Assembly: GCA_036658435.1 (NCBI GenBank) | Contig: JAVXEO010000015.1 | Location: forward strand, 1 to 34,479 | Direction: 5' to 3' | Source of the DNA: DIGJ01 sp036658435 | GTDB lineage: Bacteria; Bacillota; Clostridia; Lachnospirales; Lachnospiraceae | Length of the DNA: 34,479 nt | Part shown: in pieces, positions 1 to 8,398 of the stretch | How positions within the stretch are numbered: the stretch's first letter is position 1 | Layout: every line of letters begins with the position of its first letter | Translations under genes and position numbers: made by a program | Notes under the pieces: generated by a model | Database searches by the model: none | The model's input: the letters and a program-made list of their open reading frames with translations, nothing else | Told to the model about the DNA's origin: nothing

Positions 1-753
1 GCACATTGCGAAGATAAAAATATGGTAGGAAAAGGAGCCATGAATCAGGGAGCAAAGGCAAAGGAGCTTGGAATTCCCGGAATCAGCAATGCCGTGGAAG
101 ATGTTATTGTTGCCAGAGACATTCTTTTGGCAAAAGATACGGGAGCAAGACTCCATCTTTGCCACTGTTCTACCAAAGACAGTGTAAATCTGATACGATG
201 GGCAAAAGAACAAGGACTGGATGTGAGTGGTGAGGTTTGTCCTCATCATTTTGCTATGTCTGAAGAAGATATTCCGGGAGACAACGGGAATTATAAGATG
301 AATCCACCCCTTCGAAGCAAAGAAGATGTAGAAGCCTTGAAAATGGGACTTAAAGAAGGAATTATGACAGCCATTGCTACCGACCATGCCCCTCATAGCA
401 AGGAAGAAAAAGAAAAATCTATAAAAGAGGCTCCTTTTGGAATCGTTGGACTGGAGACTGCATTTTCAATTACCATGACGGAACTTGTAAAAAAAGGATA
501 CTTAACACCCTTGCAAATGGCAGCCTGCTTAAGTTATTATCCGGCAAAAATTCTTGGTATTGAAAAAGGAAGTTTAAAACCAGGTTATGCTGCAGACATT
601 GTAATTGTGGATCCTAATATGGAATATGAGATTTGTGCACAAGATTTTGTATCGAAAGGAAAAAATACCCCTTTTGATAAAAGAAAAGTAACCGGTAAAA
701 TTCGAATGACCATAGTCGATGGTCGGATTGTTTATGGAGGAGAAAATGATTAA
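1..753 (+). CDS. pyrC: Dihydroorotase (5' end outside the window)
   Basis: The reading frame is open from base 1, so the N-terminal part, including the first metal-binding HxH, lies upstream of the window. The visible part carries the class I dihydroorotase landmarks in order: an AHCEDKN stretch at the very start, CHCSTKDSV with a metal-binding His, GEVCPHHF with another, and ATDHAPHS with the catalytic Asp. The C-terminus has the usual amidohydrolase GSLKPGYAADIVIVD strand. The enzyme makes dihydroorotate from carbamoyl aspartate, step three of UMP synthesis. It overlaps the start of pyrF by 8 bases, so the two are probably translationally coupled. The operon promoter and any PyrR control are not visible. 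Confidence 0.96.
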   Translation, partial: AHCEDKNMVGKGAMNQGAKAKELGIPGISNAVEDVIVARDILLAKDTGARLHLCHCSTKDSVNLIRWAKEQGLDVSGEVCPHHFAMSEEDIPGDNGNYKMNPPLRSKEDVEALKMGLKEGIMTAIATDHAPHSKEEKEKSIKEAPFGIVGLETAFSITMTELVKKGYLTPLQMAACLSYYPAKILGIEKGSLKPGYAADIVIVDPNMEYEICAQDFVSKGKNTPFDKRKVTGKIRMTIVDGRIVYGGEND

Positions 754-1669
754 TAAATTAATAAAGCAGATAGAAGATACCAAAGCACCGATTGTAGTGG
801 GATTAGACCCTATGCTATCTTATATTCCAACGTATATAAAGGAAAGCGCATATGAAGAATTTGGTGAGACTTTAGAGGGAGCTGCAGAGGCAATCTGGCA
901 GTATAACAAAGGAATCGTGGATGCCATATATGATATAATTCCTGCAGTAAAACCACAGATTGCTATGTATGAACAGTTTGGAATTCCGGGAATGATTGCA
1001 TTTAAAAAGACAGTAGATTATTGTAAAGAGAAGAACCTGGTTGTAATAGGAGATGTAAAACGTGGAGATATTGGTTCTACATCAGCGGCTTATGCAACGG
1101 CTCATCTGGGAAAAATACAGGTAGGAAATAATACGTTTTCCGGTTTTAACGAGGATTTTATCACGGTAAATCCCTATTTAGGAAGTGATGGAATTCAACC
1201 TTTTATAGAGGAGTGTAAAAAAGAAAAAAAAGGTATTTTTGTATTGGTAAAAACATCCAATCCTTCCAGTGGAGAATTTCAGGATCGCCTTATAGACGGA
1301 AGACCTCTTTATGAGATCGTTGCTGAAAAGGTAGCAGAGTGGGGCGAAGGTTGTATGGGAGAAGCGTACAGCTATGTAGGCTGCGTAATTGGTGCAACTT
1401 ATCCGGAAATGGGTAAAACGCTCCGGGCAATTATGCCAAAGCAGTATATTTTAGTACCGGGATATGGTGCACAGGGAGGAAAAGCCGCAGATTTAGCTCC
1501 CTATTTTAATAAAGATGGACTGGGGGCAATTGTGAACTCATCCAGAGGAATTATAGCAGCCTATCGATTGGATCAATATGCAAAATTTGGAGAAAGGGCT
1601 TATGCAGATGCTTCCAGACAAGCCGTTATCGACATGAGAGAAGACATATTGAATGCCATTGTATTATAA
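746..1669 (+). CDS. pyrF: Orotidine 5'-phosphate decarboxylase, long (PyrF type 2) form
   Basis: Converts OMP to UMP, the last step of the pathway. At about 307 residues it matches the longer PyrF family rather than the ~230-residue B. subtilis type. The catalytic Lys/Asp cluster is visible as GDVKRGDIGSTS, followed by the phosphate-binding region LVPGYGAQGG and NSSRGI near the C-terminus. I chose the ATG at 746 because a GGAGGAG ribosome site sits at 736-742 with short spacing. A longer frame opens at 719 but has no ribosome site and would overlap pyrC more. The gene lies between pyrC and pyrK in the same operon. Confidence 0.96.
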   Translation: MINKLIKQIEDTKAPIVVGLDPMLSYIPTYIKESAYEEFGETLEGAAEAIWQYNKGIVDAIYDIIPAVKPQIAMYEQFGIPGMIAFKKTVDYCKEKNLVVIGDVKRGDIGSTSAAYATAHLGKIQVGNNTFSGFNEDFITVNPYLGSDGIQPFIEECKKEKKGIFVLVKTSNPSSGEFQDRLIDGRPLYEIVAEKVAEWGEGCMGEAYSYVGCVIGATYPEMGKTLRAIMPKQYILVPGYGAQGGKAADLAPYFNKDGLGAIVNSSRGIIAAYRLDQYAKFGERAYADASRQAVIDMREDILNAIVL

Positions 1670-1691
1670 ATAAAAAGCAAGGAGGCCAGGG

Positions 1692-2462
1692 ATGGAAAAA
1701 AAGCAGAAATTTCAGGTGGAAATTAAAAAGATTTCCAACCTTACAACGGATATTGTAGATATGTGGATACAGAGCCCTATGATTGCAGAAGATGCAAAAG
1801 CCGGCCAGTTTCTTTCTCTTTACTGTAAGGATGGCAGCCGGATTCTTCCAAGGCCAATCAGTATCTGTGAAGTGGATAAAGAAAAAGGATGGCTGCGTCT
1901 TGTATTTCGAATTGCAGGAAAAGGAACGGAAGAATTTTCAACTTATAAAGTAGGAGACAAAATAGAAGTGATGGGTCCTTTGGGAAATGGATTCACAAAA
2001 GAAGGAAGCAAGGTTATTCTAGTAGGAGGGGGAATTGGAATTCCACCCCTGCTTCAGCTTGCAAAAGAACTTACCTGTGAAAAACAAATGGTATTGGGTT
2101 ATCGGAACGGTGATTTGTTTTTAAAGGAAGAGTTTGAATTGTTAGGAAAAGTATATATAGCAACCGAAGATGGAAGTCATGGAACAAAGGGAAATGTAGT
2201 GGATGCCATGAAAGAAAACAAATTAAATGGAGATTTAATATTTTCCTGTGGCCCAACACCAATGCTCCGTGGAATCAAAGCCTACGCTTCCGAGAACGGG
2301 ATTAAAGCACAGATTTCCATGGAAGAAAAAATGGCTTGCGGGATTGGAGCCTGTCTTGCCTGTGTATGCCAATCCAAGGAGCGAGATCCTCATAGCAATG
2401 TAAATAATAAGCGGATATGTAAAGATGGACCGGTTTTTTATGCAGATGAAATTGAACTTTAG
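1692..2462 (+). CDS. pyrK: Dihydroorotate dehydrogenase B, electron-transfer subunit
   Basis: FAD and [2Fe-2S] protein of about 256 residues that passes electrons from PyrD to NAD+. An N-terminal ferredoxin-reductase-like FAD domain carries RPISI, followed by an NAD-binding domain with GGGIGIPP and CGPTPMLRG. Near the C-terminus is the iron-sulfur motif MACGIGACLACVC with a distal Cys in KRICKDGPVF. An AAGGAGG site at 1679-1685 fits the ATG. Its adjacency to pyrD identifies the NAD-dependent class 1B enzyme typical of Firmicutes. Confidence 0.96.
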   Translation: MEKKQKFQVEIKKISNLTTDIVDMWIQSPMIAEDAKAGQFLSLYCKDGSRILPRPISICEVDKEKGWLRLVFRIAGKGTEEFSTYKVGDKIEVMGPLGNGFTKEGSKVILVGGGIGIPPLLQLAKELTCEKQMVLGYRNGDLFLKEEFELLGKVYIATEDGSHGTKGNVVDAMKENKLNGDLIFSCGPTPMLRGIKAYASENGIKAQISMEEKMACGIGACLACVCQSKERDPHSNVNNKRICKDGPVFYADEIEL

Positions 2463-2491
2463 ATAGAAGATACGGAAAGGAAGAGGGAAAC

Positions 2492-3397
2492 ATGGTAAAT
2501 TTAGCAGTAAAGATTGCCGGTGTCGAACTTAAGAATCCGGTAATGACGGCTTCTGGAACCTTCGGCTCGGGGGAAGAATACAGTGAATTTGTAGACTTAA
2601 ATCAATTGGGAGGAATCGTAACCAAGGGAGTTGCTGCCATTCCATGGCCGGGTAATCCGGTACCAAGAATTGCAGAAACCTATGGTGGAATGCTAAATGC
2701 GGTAGGACTTCAAAATCCGGGAATGGAAGTATTGATTAAGAGAGACCTCCCATTCTTAAAAAAGTACGATACAAAGATAATTGTAAATGTTTGTGGAAAA
2801 ACAACGGAAGAGTACTGTGAGGTTGTGGAAAGACTGGCAGAAGAGTCGGTGGATTTATTGGAAATTAATATCTCCTGTCCCAATGTAAAAGAAGGTGGGA
2901 TTGCTTTTGGACAAGACCCAAAGGCCGTAGAAAAGATTACAAAAGAATTAAAAAAACGTGCGAAACAGCCAATAATAATGAAGTTAAGTCCAAATGTAAC
3001 AAACATTTGTGACACTGCAAAAGCAGCGGAAGCAGGGGGAGCGGATGCCATTTCATTGATTAATACGTTAACCGGGATGAAGATTGATATTCACAAAAGA
3101 TCCTTTGCACTTGCAAACAAAACAGGAGGCCTTTCCGGACCTGCAATTAAGCCAATTGCCCTTCGCATGGTTTATCAGGCTGCAAATGCCGTTTCTCTCC
3201 CTATTATTGGAATGGGTGGAATAATGACGGCAGAGGACGCTTTGGAATTTATTATGGCGGGAGCAACAGGAATTGCAATAGGAACTGCCAACTTTACCAA
3301 TCCGGCAGCAACGATTAAGGTAATAGAAGGCATTCGATGTTTTATGATGGAAAATCAGATATCGGATATAAAAGATTTGATCGGATGTGTAAAATAG
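2492..3397 (+). CDS. pyrD: Dihydroorotate dehydrogenase B, catalytic subunit
   Basis: FMN-dependent TIM-barrel enzyme oxidising dihydroorotate to orotate. The 301-residue length is normal for class 1B. Recognisable elements are MTASGTFGSGEEY near the N-terminus, NISCPNVKEGG containing the catalytic Cys, KLSPNVT, and the phosphate-binding IIGMGGI and GATGIAIGTANF segments. It sits 29 bases after pyrK, its electron-transfer partner, and ahead of pyrE. Confidence 0.97.
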   Translation: MVNLAVKIAGVELKNPVMTASGTFGSGEEYSEFVDLNQLGGIVTKGVAAIPWPGNPVPRIAETYGGMLNAVGLQNPGMEVLIKRDLPFLKKYDTKIIVNVCGKTTEEYCEVVERLAEESVDLLEINISCPNVKEGGIAFGQDPKAVEKITKELKKRAKQPIIMKLSPNVTNICDTAKAAEAGGADAISLINTLTGMKIDIHKRSFALANKTGGLSGPAIKPIALRMVYQAANAVSLPIIGMGGIMTAEDALEFIMAGATGIAIGTANFTNPAATIKVIEGIRCFMMENQISDIKDLIGCVK

Positions 3398-3425
3398 TAA
3401 AAAAAAGAATACGGAGGACAAAAAG

Positions 3426-4103
3426 ATGGAAGAATACAAAAAAGAGTTTATAGAGTTTATGGTAGACTGCCAGGTACTTAAATTTGGAGATTTCATGACA
3501 AAAAGTGGAAGAAAGACCCCGTTTTTTGTAAATACAGGTTTTTACCGTACCGGTGCCCAATTACGAAAACTGGGTGCATATTATGCAAAAGCAATTCAAA
3601 AAAAATATGGAACCGATTTTGATGTGTTATTTGGACCGGCATATAAAGGAATTCCTCTTAGTGTAGCTACGTCCATGGCAATTAGTGAATTGTATGATCA
3701 AGAAGTTAAATATTGCTCCAACCGAAAAGAAGTAAAAGATCATGGTGATACGGGAATTCTTTTGGGAAGTCCCATTACAGACGGAGATAAGGTTGTTATT
3801 ATTGAAGATGTGACCACGGCAGGTACTTCTATGCAAGAAACACTTCCTATTGTGAACGCACAAGGGAAGGTAGAAATATTGGGGCTTGTAGTGTCCGTGG
3901 ACCGCATGGAAAGAGGACAGGGTGAAAAGAGCGCATTACAGGAGATTAAGGAAAAATACAAGATTGAAACAACAGCCATTGTAACTATGGAAGAAGTGGT
4001 AGAACATTTATATAATAAAGAGTATAATGGAAATATCATAATTGATGATACTTTAAAGAAAGCAATCGAAGCTTATTATGAGCAGTATGGTGTAAAAGAG
4101 TAA
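3426..4103 (+). CDS. pyrE: Orotate phosphoribosyltransferase
   Basis: Couples orotate to PRPP to make OMP, which PyrF then decarboxylates. The 225-residue protein has the PRPP-binding signature VVIIEDVTTAGTS and the upstream FGPAYKGIPL loop, as in long bacterial OPRTs. A GGAGG at 3413-3417 serves the ATG. It is the last recognised enzyme gene of the pyr operon. A small membrane-peptide gene follows after 13 bases. Confidence 0.97.
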   Translation: MEEYKKEFIEFMVDCQVLKFGDFMTKSGRKTPFFVNTGFYRTGAQLRKLGAYYAKAIQKKYGTDFDVLFGPAYKGIPLSVATSMAISELYDQEVKYCSNRKEVKDHGDTGILLGSPITDGDKVVIIEDVTTAGTSMQETLPIVNAQGKVEILGLVVSVDRMERGQGEKSALQEIKEKYKIETTAIVTMEEVVEHLYNKEYNGNIIIDDTLKKAIEAYYEQYGVKE

Positions 4104-4116
4104 AAGGAGGCTAAAT

Positions 4117-4269
4117 ATGGGGGAAAAGGTTTATTCTACAATGAAGTCAGTGGGAACAACCAACCTTGTTGTGGGAATCATTATTATCGTGGCAGGAATT
4201 GCGGCAGGTATTTCTGTTATTGTGAGCGGAGCCAGATTATTAAATAAAAAATCTGATTTACTTTTTTAA
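4117..4269 (+). CDS. Small single-span membrane protein of the pyr operon (unknown)
   Basis: A 50-residue open frame, too short for most gene callers. It has a strong AAAGGAGG ribosome site at 4103-4110, six bases before its ATG. It encodes a short polar N-terminus, one hydrophobic helix rich in Ile, Val, Gly and Ala (roughly residues 17-41), and a basic tail (RLLNKKSD). It lies between pyrE and the operon terminator, so it should be co-transcribed with the pyrimidine genes. I do not recognise a family. The good ribosome site and uninterrupted helix argue that it is real. Confidence 0.7.
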   Translation: MGEKVYSTMKSVGTTNLVVGIIIIVAGIAAGISVIVSGARLLNKKSDLLF

Positions 4270-4300
4270 ATAGGGAAAAGAGTGGAACACCACAAAATAA

Positions 4301-4340
4301 AAAACGCCAGGATGAGAAAATATCCCATCTCGGCGTTTTT
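4301..4340. terminator. Two-way terminator closing the pyr operon and the phospholipase-like gene
   Basis: Arms AAAACGCC (4301-4308) and GGCGTTTT (4332-4339) extend inward with G-U pairs. T runs follow on both strands. The hairpin sits between the convergent ends of the pyr operon and the minus-strand gene at 4356. Confidence 0.85.
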
Positions 4341-4355
4341 GTTGTTTTATGTCCT

Positions 4356-4949
4356 TTAAAAGGCCACTGCAAGACTGTTATACTTGTGAAGCTCCAGTTC
4401 AAATAACTGTAAGATAGCATCAACTACCTTGTGGCAAAGTTCTACAATATACATACAATCTAACTTCACCTGGATGATTAACTGCAGATACTCTTCATGT
4501 ACACTATGGATAAAGGCAATGATTTCATCAGAATCTTTGAAGAGCCCATTTCTTTCGCGGATTCTCTGGGATTCATCGGATTTTACATAGGCACGCATGG
4601 CATGCTTTAGATCTTCTTCATATGCACAATGATCCTTAATATTTCCGGGATAAATAGAGTTATGTGGAAAAGTGAAGTAGTCAGCTACGTAGTGTGTAAT
4701 AACACCCAAATGCCGGCAAAAGTAAGGCGTCAGCCCTTTATTTATGTCATAGTCGATTGTGATCTTGTCAATTTCTTTTTTTAATATTTCAATCGTATCT
4801 TCAATACAGTGTCGTCTTGTTATAAAAGAGGGTACACAGTCTGGTAGAATGCTTCCAATATAGAAAGATTTTTTGTGATCATTTAAGTATTCCATTCCAT
4901 TACTGTTTAATAAGTACTTTGCAACTGAAATATGTGATTTCTTTCTCAA
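4356..4949 (-). CDS. Zinc-dependent phospholipase C family protein
   Basis: A protein of about 197 residues resembling PF00882. Early landmarks are KKSHISVAKYLL and GSILPDCVPS, then a His in RRHC, and HLGVITHYVADYFTFPH with the HxxxD arrangement that binds zinc in this fold. It has no signal peptide, so a secreted lecithinase role is doubtful. Clostridial genomes carry many cytoplasmic members of unknown substrate. I set the start at the TTG at 4949, because GGAGG followed by 8 bases precedes it. A frame from the TTG at 4964 would place that ribosome site inside the coding region. Confidence 0.8.
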   Translation of the reverse strand: MRKKSHISVAKYLLNSNGMEYLNDHKKSFYIGSILPDCVPSFITRRHCIEDTIEILKKEIDKITIDYDINKGLTPYFCRHLGVITHYVADYFTFPHNSIYPGNIKDHCAYEEDLKHAMRAYVKSDESQRIRERNGLFKDSDEIIAFIHSVHEEYLQLIIQVKLDCMYIVELCHKVVDAILQLFELELHKYNSLAVAF

Positions 4950-5073
4950 CGTAAATACCTCCAATTAGGATTTTATGCCTACAATGGTGATTCTACTACG
5001 AAGTTTCTATTTCTGCAATAGAAAAGTAAAAATAAAAAAAGAATTAAAACTTTATTCATATTTCGTTCATATC

Positions 5074-5103
5074 TTGACATTATTACTACACCTATTGTAA
5101 AAT
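5074..5103 (+). promoter_or_regulatory. Sigma-A type promoter for the CorC-like gene
   Basis: TTGACA at 5074-5079 and TAAAAT at 5098-5103 with an 18-base spacer, about 80 bases ahead of the TTG start at 5181. The rest of the 4950-5180 gap shows no gene. Confidence 0.6.
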
Positions 5104-5180
5104 AATTGATAACGATTCCTTTGACACGAATTGTAGAACGAAATAAAATAGTGTCTAAATAAAAGATTGGAGATGATGAT

Positions 5181-6476
5181 TTGGACCCGAGTGACATACG
5201 ACAGATTATTGTATTAATTATATTAATTATATTATCTGCCTTTTTTTCTTCTGCGGAGACGGCATTAACGGCTGTAAACAAACTTCGAATGCGGAGCCTG
5301 GCAGAGGATGGTGAAAAGAAAGCGGAGACGGTTTGTAAGCTGATTGAGAAACCGTCAAAAATGCTGAGTGCTATTTTGATTGGTAATAACATCGTAAATA
5401 TTATGGCCTCTTCTATGGCAACTACGTTGGCAATTCACATTTGTGAAGAATTAAAGATGGGAAAAAACACAAGTGTGGCAGTGGGTATGGCTACAGGAGT
5501 AGTGACTATATTGATTTTAATTTTTGGTGAAATCACACCAAAAACATTAGCAACCATTCATTCAGAAAAGCTTTCTTTAATGTACGGTGGGGCTGTTTAT
5601 TTTTTAACGCAAATATTAACACCAATTATCTTTATTATTAATAAAATGGCTATGGGATTAATGATTCTATTACGTGTGGATCCCAATAAGCGCAACACAG
5701 CAATTACAGAAAATGAGCTGCGTACAATCGTGGATTTCAGCCATGAAGAGGGCGTTATTGAAAGCGAAGAAAGACGTATGATTACAAACGTGGTGGATTT
5801 TGGAGATTCCTTTGCAAAGGATGTAATGGTGCCACATATTGATATGGAATTTGCAAATGTGAACTTTACCTATGACGAATTGGTAAGTGCCTTTGAAGAA
5901 AATAAATTCTCACGTCTTCCGGTCTATGAAGATTCCCGGGACAATATAGTAGGAATTATAAATTTAAAAGATGTATTCTTTTATAAAGAAGACAAAGAAG
6001 AATTTCAAATACAGGACATAATGAGGGAACCCTACTTTACCTATGAGTTTCAGAAAACTTCAGAACTTATGATGGAACTGCGAAAAGCCTCTTCTTCCAT
6101 GGCAATTGTACTGGATGAATATGGCTCCACAGCAGGACTTATCACATTGGAAGATTTATTGGAAGAAATTGTTGGAGAAATTCGTGATGAATACGATACA
6201 GACGAAGTGGACCCAATACAAAGAATAGGACAAGATGAGTATCTGGCAGAGGGTACGGCGCGTTTAGAAGAAGTAAACGAAATGATAGGACTTACTTTAG
6301 ATTCGGATGATTATGACTCCATTGCCGGCCATATTATTTCACTTTTAGAACATCTTCCTAAAATGGGAGAGTCCGTTACAGAAAAAAATGTCGTATACAC
6401 CGTAATAGAAATTGATAAAAATAGAATTGACAAGGTGCATATTCGAGTACTTTCCAATGAGGAACCGGAAAAATAA
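5181..6476 (+). CDS. CNNM/CBS-domain membrane protein of the HlyC/CorC family
   Basis: A 431-residue protein with the CNNM/DUF21 membrane domain at the N-terminus (about residues 1-170, several hydrophobic segments, IFGEITPKTLA motif). A pair of CBS domains follows (about 200-330, with DVMVPHIDM and LITLEDLLEEIVGEI), and then a C-terminal CorC_HlyC domain. Family members are linked to Mg2+/Co2+ efflux or magnesium homeostasis in the cytoplasmic membrane, and the haemolysin name is historical. The start is a TTG at 5181 with GGAG eight bases upstream, and no in-frame ATG is available. It is a single-gene unit with its own promoter and terminator. Confidence 0.9.
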   Translation: MDPSDIRQIIVLIILIILSAFFSSAETALTAVNKLRMRSLAEDGEKKAETVCKLIEKPSKMLSAILIGNNIVNIMASSMATTLAIHICEELKMGKNTSVAVGMATGVVTILILIFGEITPKTLATIHSEKLSLMYGGAVYFLTQILTPIIFIINKMAMGLMILLRVDPNKRNTAITENELRTIVDFSHEEGVIESEERRMITNVVDFGDSFAKDVMVPHIDMEFANVNFTYDELVSAFEENKFSRLPVYEDSRDNIVGIINLKDVFFYKEDKEEFQIQDIMREPYFTYEFQKTSELMMELRKASSSMAIVLDEYGSTAGLITLEDLLEEIVGEIRDEYDTDEVDPIQRIGQDEYLAEGTARLEEVNEMIGLTLDSDDYDSIAGHIISLLEHLPKMGESVTEKNVVYTVIEIDKNRIDKVHIRVLSNEEPEK

Positions 6477-6530
6477 TAAAAATGTTCCGGAAGAATCCCA
6501 TGGGGGTGGAGATATAACCTGTTAAAAAAA

Positions 6531-6558
6531 AGAATCCTGCAGGCAGGATTCTTTTTTT
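6531..6558. terminator. Two-way terminator between the CorC-like and ABC-F genes
   Basis: Arms AGAATCCTG (6531-6539) and CAGGATTCT (6544-6552) flank a 4-base loop. A run of T follows on the plus strand and A residues precede it, so it works in both directions for the two convergent genes. Confidence 0.9.
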
Positions 6559-6584
6559 ATGTAATAGGGAAATGGGTACTGAAA

Positions 6585-8219
6585 TTAGTCATCGTCTTCT
6601 TCAGACTGTACGTTAAGAACCTGTCTTTTACGAGCCAATTCGTCATTATCCAGGTATTCGTCATAGGTAGAAACCTTATCAATGAGTCCACCGGAAGTAA
6701 TCTCCATAATACGGTTAGCAATGGTTTGGATAAACTGGTGATCTTGTGAAGTAAAGAGTACCACACCGGAATATTTTGAAATACCATTATTGAGGGCGGT
6801 AATGGATTCCATATCCAAATGATTGGTTGGTTCGTCCATAATCAAAACATTGGCAGCCATCAACATCATTTTTGACAGCATAACACGCACTTTTTCACCA
6901 CCAGATAGAATGTTTACTTTTTTCATACCATCATCCCCGGCAAAAAGCATTCGTCCCATAAAACCACGTACATAGGTAACATCTTTTTCAGGAGAGTAGG
7001 GCATGAGCCAGTCTACAATGGTTTCACTTCCAGAGAAATCTTTGGTATTGTCCTTTGGAAAATAAGCCTGTGAAGTAGTAACACCCCATCGATAAGAACC
7101 TTCATCCGGTTCCATTTCACCGGAAAGTATTTTGAAAAGTGTAGTAGTAGCCAGGGTATCGGCCCCTACAAAAGCCACCTTATCACCGTGTGCAATAATA
7201 AAAGAAAGATTATCTAATATTTTAACACCATCCACTGTTTTTGAAAGATTGGTAACCGTTAAAACTTCATTGCCGATTTCACGGCTTGGACGGAAATCAA
7301 TGTATGGATATTTACGGCTGGATGGACGAATATCGTCCAGTTCAATTTTTTCCAAAGCCTTTTTACGAGAAGTAGCCTGCTTGGACTTGGAGGCATTTGC
7401 GCTAAAACGCTGGATGAAATCCTGTAATTCTTTCATCTTCTCTTCTTTTTTCTTGTTGGCATCTTTCATCTGCTTTACCATTAATTGGCTGGATTCATAC
7501 CAGAAATCATAATTTCCGGCATATAACTGAATTTTTGCATAATCAATATCTGCAATATGAGTACATACTTTATTTAAAAAATAACGGTCATGAGATACCA
7601 CAATTACGGTATTGTCAAAGTTAATTAAAAACTCTTCCAGCCAACGGATGGCATCTAAATCTAAATGGTTTGTGGGCTCATCAAGAAGAAGAATATCTGG
7701 ATTGCCAAAAAGTGCCTGTGCTAATAAAACTTTAATTTTTTGAGAACCATTGAGATCTTTCATTAAAGTATTGTGTAAATCGGTTTCAATACCTAAGCCA
7801 TTTAAAAGTGTAGAGGCATCCGATTCCGATTCCCAACCATTTAAAGTTGCAAATTCGCCTTCTAATTCACTGGCTTTCAAACCGTCTGCTTCTGTGAAAT
7901 CTTCTTTTGCATAAATAATTTCTTTTTCTCTCATAATTTCATAAAGCCGTTGGTTTCCCATAATGACGGTATCTAGTACGCTGGATTCATCAAATTTAAA
8001 ATGATCCTGTCTTAAGAAGGAGAGACGCTGCCCGGGAGTAATGATAATATCACCATTGGTTTGTTCTAATTCACCGGTAAGAATACGAAGAAAAGTGGAT
8101 TTACCGGCGCCATTTGCGCCAATTAAACCATAGCAGTTCCCCTCTGTAAATTTAATGTTAACATCTTCAAATAAGGCCTTCTTTCCTAAACGAAGAGTAA
8201 TGTTACTTGCTTGAATCAT
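6585..8219 (-). CDS. ABC-F family ATPase, YkpA/YbiT-like, with degenerate second nucleotide site
   Basis: A soluble 544-residue protein with two ABC ATPase domains and no membrane part. ABC-F proteins act on the ribosome. Domain 1 has an intact Walker A (GANGAGKST, residues 34-42), signature LNGSQK, Walker B LLLDEPTNHLD and switch SHDRYF. A lysine-rich linker follows (about 245-300). Domain 2 keeps the signature LSGGEK and Walker B. However, its Walker A reads GADTLATTT (352-360), lacking the glycines and the Lys, and its switch His is Gln (SQDHQF, Q492). An AAAGGA site serves the ATG. The tail is acidic (SEEDDD). Assignment to the YkpA/YbiT subgroup rests on recalled family features. Confidence 0.9.
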   Translation of the reverse strand: MIQASNITLRLGKKALFEDVNIKFTEGNCYGLIGANGAGKSTFLRILTGELEQTNGDIIITPGQRLSFLRQDHFKFDESSVLDTVIMGNQRLYEIMREKEIIYAKEDFTEADGLKASELEGEFATLNGWESESDASTLLNGLGIETDLHNTLMKDLNGSQKIKVLLAQALFGNPDILLLDEPTNHLDLDAIRWLEEFLINFDNTVIVVSHDRYFLNKVCTHIADIDYAKIQLYAGNYDFWYESSQLMVKQMKDANKKKEEKMKELQDFIQRFSANASKSKQATSRKKALEKIELDDIRPSSRKYPYIDFRPSREIGNEVLTVTNLSKTVDGVKILDNLSFIIAHGDKVAFVGADTLATTTLFKILSGEMEPDEGSYRWGVTTSQAYFPKDNTKDFSGSETIVDWLMPYSPEKDVTYVRGFMGRMLFAGDDGMKKVNILSGGEKVRVMLSKMMLMAANVLIMDEPTNHLDMESITALNNGISKYSGVVLFTSQDHQFIQTIANRIMEITSGGLIDKVSTYDEYLDNDELARKRQVLNVQSEEDDD

Positions 8220-8281
8220 AGTAAAGTCCTTTCTATACTAAATCTTTTATTATTTCGCTCTATTTATAAACATCAAGTCCT

Positions 8282-8309
8282 ATTTTATCGTAAATTCTTT
8301 AATTTGCAA
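8282..8309 (-). promoter_or_regulatory. Possible promoter of the leftward ABC-F gene
   Basis: Read on the minus strand: TTGCAA (8304-8309), 16-base spacer, TAAAAT (8282-8287), about 60 bases before the ATG at 8219. Confidence 0.4.
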
Positions 8310-8327
8310 GTGTTTTTTTGCTTTTCC

Positions 8328-8356
8328 TTGTATTAGAACAGGATTTTGGCTATAAT
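8328..8356 (+). promoter_or_regulatory. Promoter of the ABC-F / GH13-like / MFS operon
   Basis: TTGTAT (8328-8333), 17-base spacer, perfect TATAAT (8351-8356). Transcription would begin roughly 35 bases before the ATG at 8399. Confidence 0.65.
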
Positions 8357-8398
8357 AAAAAAGAAAGATACGCAATCAGGAGGAAAGAATAAATCTAT

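Noticed and set aside
4979..5392. 137-residue minus-strand open frame over the start of the CorC-like gene
   Set aside because: It covers the CorC-like promoter and start in antisense, has no family resemblance and no ribosome site. Shadow frame.
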